Shown in pieces: positions 63,373 to 64,000 of a DNA stretch of 64,000 nt (position 1 is its first letter; each line of letters starts with the position of its first letter). A model generated the notes under the pieces. That model was not told the origin of the DNA. It ran no database searches and worked only from the letters and a program-made list of their open reading frames with translations. Both the position numbers and the translations under genes were made by a program. Source of the stretch: Candidatus Vicinibacter affinis (GTDB taxonomy: Bacteria > Bacteroidota > Bacteroidia > Chitinophagales > Saprospiraceae); the NCBI GenBank assembly GCA_016714365.1, contig JADJNH010000006.1, forward strand, positions 1 through 64,000, written 5' to 3'.

Positions 63373-64000
63373 ACAGCATCTATATCCTAAAATATTATTG
63401 CCTGGTGAAAACAAATGTATCTTCTGTTGTAGCTTAGATGAGTATCACTTAATTCGGTTTTCTCCTCCTGACGTTAAGTTAACAGATGATGTATCCGGGC
63501 ACTTGACCGATAAAGCAATCGGAGAACCTAGTTCAACACATATGCCGGATCTATCAACCTCGCTTTTCGGTATTTATGATACAGAACATACAAAAATTGA
63601 AATATTAAAAACAGAATTAACGGAGTATTGTGAACCTAATTATCAAGCTACTATTCCAATTTATTCAAATGATTTTATTTTTGATACTAATCGAGGTTTC
63701 TGGTTTGTAAGAATAGGTGAAATTAAAGGAAAAAAAATTGAATGCACTCATAGAGATGAAACAATCGAAGCAATTTGCATTATTGAACACACGCCAACTA
63801 AATGCAATTTCTGGCATTTCTCAGTAAGGTGGTATGTAACAGGCTTAAATGATAATTGGCATAATTTAGAAGTTAGAGGCAATAATTGGTGGAGAAAACT
63901 TGCACACTCTGCAAGGATATTTATTAAAGGATTTGGAATAACTAATGAACCGGAAAAAGTTGCAATTGAAATAAATTGCTATAATACTTCTGGATTAATC
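63365..64000 (+). CDS. Unknown protein, third gene of the cargo operon (cut by window end)
   Basis: The frame from ATG 63365 is open for 212 codons and continues past the window. The start (MFEQHLYPKILL) includes a Cys-x2-Cys-Cys cluster (CIFCCSLDEYH) that could bind zinc. A Trp/Cys-rich middle (CNFWHFSVRWYVTGL) follows. I do not recognise the family. It overlaps the 178-aa gene by eight bases. Confidence 0.65.
   Translation, partial: MFEQHLYPKILLPGENKCIFCCSLDEYHLIRFSPPDVKLTDDVSGHLTDKAIGEPSSTHMPDLSTSLFGIYDTEHTKIEILKTELTEYCEPNYQATIPIYSNDFIFDTNRGFWFVRIGEIKGKKIECTHRDETIEAICIIEHTPTKCNFWHFSVRWYVTGLNDNWHNLEVRGNNWWRKLAHSARIFIKGFGITNEPEKVAIEINCYNTSGLI

Overview
The window is AT-rich and looks like a Bacteroidota (Bacteroidetes) genome. 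The evidence is T9SS-type C-terminal sorting domains on secreted proteins, TAnnTTTG-type -7 boxes, Bacteroidota-style mobilization genes (radC, ardC-like, MobP-type relaxase) and a CzcA efflux pump fused to a TolC-like outer-membrane domain. It is almost entirely accessory DNA.

Two related integrative/mobilizable elements lie in the same orientation, with a metal-resistance island between them. Element 1 (from the left edge to about 21.7 kb) has: an IS3-like transposase remnant (1-1092); decayed copies of a lipoprotein gene, a replication-protein 3' end, an HTH regulator and a RuvC-like gene (1.1-2.9 kb); two small broken genes (3-4 kb); two large broken T9SS-secreted proteins (4.1-9.3 kb); then a mobilization module of radC, ardC-like, a structured small RNA, membrane coiled-coil protein, lipoprotein, 52-aa membrane peptide, coupling ATPase, relaxosome accessory protein, relaxase and oriT (9.76-17.5 kb). 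Cargo follows (J-domain protein, DUF4209/HEPN-like protein), then a tyrosine integrase next to the 3' half of a tRNA-Leu gene, which marks the right attachment site at 21.7 kb.

From 21.8 to 35.9 kb are an excisionase-like regulator and a metal/cation island: CDF exporter, P1B-type ATPase, YceI-like protein, a Schlafen/AlbA-type protein, a heavy-metal-binding lipoprotein, an SPFH protein, CzcB and CzcA-TolC, and small accessory proteins. A tRNA-like sequence with an enlarged anticodon arm sits inside the island.

Element 2 runs from about 36 kb past the right edge. It has a coupling-type ATPase, a large serine recombinase, a RepO-like replication protein, a DUF6973 lipoprotein pair, an HTH regulator and a RuvC-like gene. 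Two antiphage cassettes follow on the minus strand. The first is a short type II CBASS (patatin CapV, DncV-like synthase, E2-like protein with SEC-C) led by a LexA-like self-cleaving repressor and a small Myb-like protein. The second is a restriction operon (GmrSD-like DUF262/HNH protein, GIY-YIG/helicase/methylase fusion, methylase-like subunit). After them come an intact second copy of the mobilization module (54.4-61.9 kb) and a new three-gene cargo operon (TIGR04255-like plus two unknown proteins) that runs off the window.

The two elements share a backbone and differ in four cargo slots: after repO, after the RuvC-like gene, between ardC and the small RNA, and after oriT. In slots 1 and 2 of element 2 the cargo lies on the opposite strand, between an intact backbone gene and a duplicate of that gene's own 3' end. 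Many genes in the first 16.5 kb carry single-base indels while genes after that are intact, so either element 1 is decaying or this stretch of the assembly has uncorrected errors.
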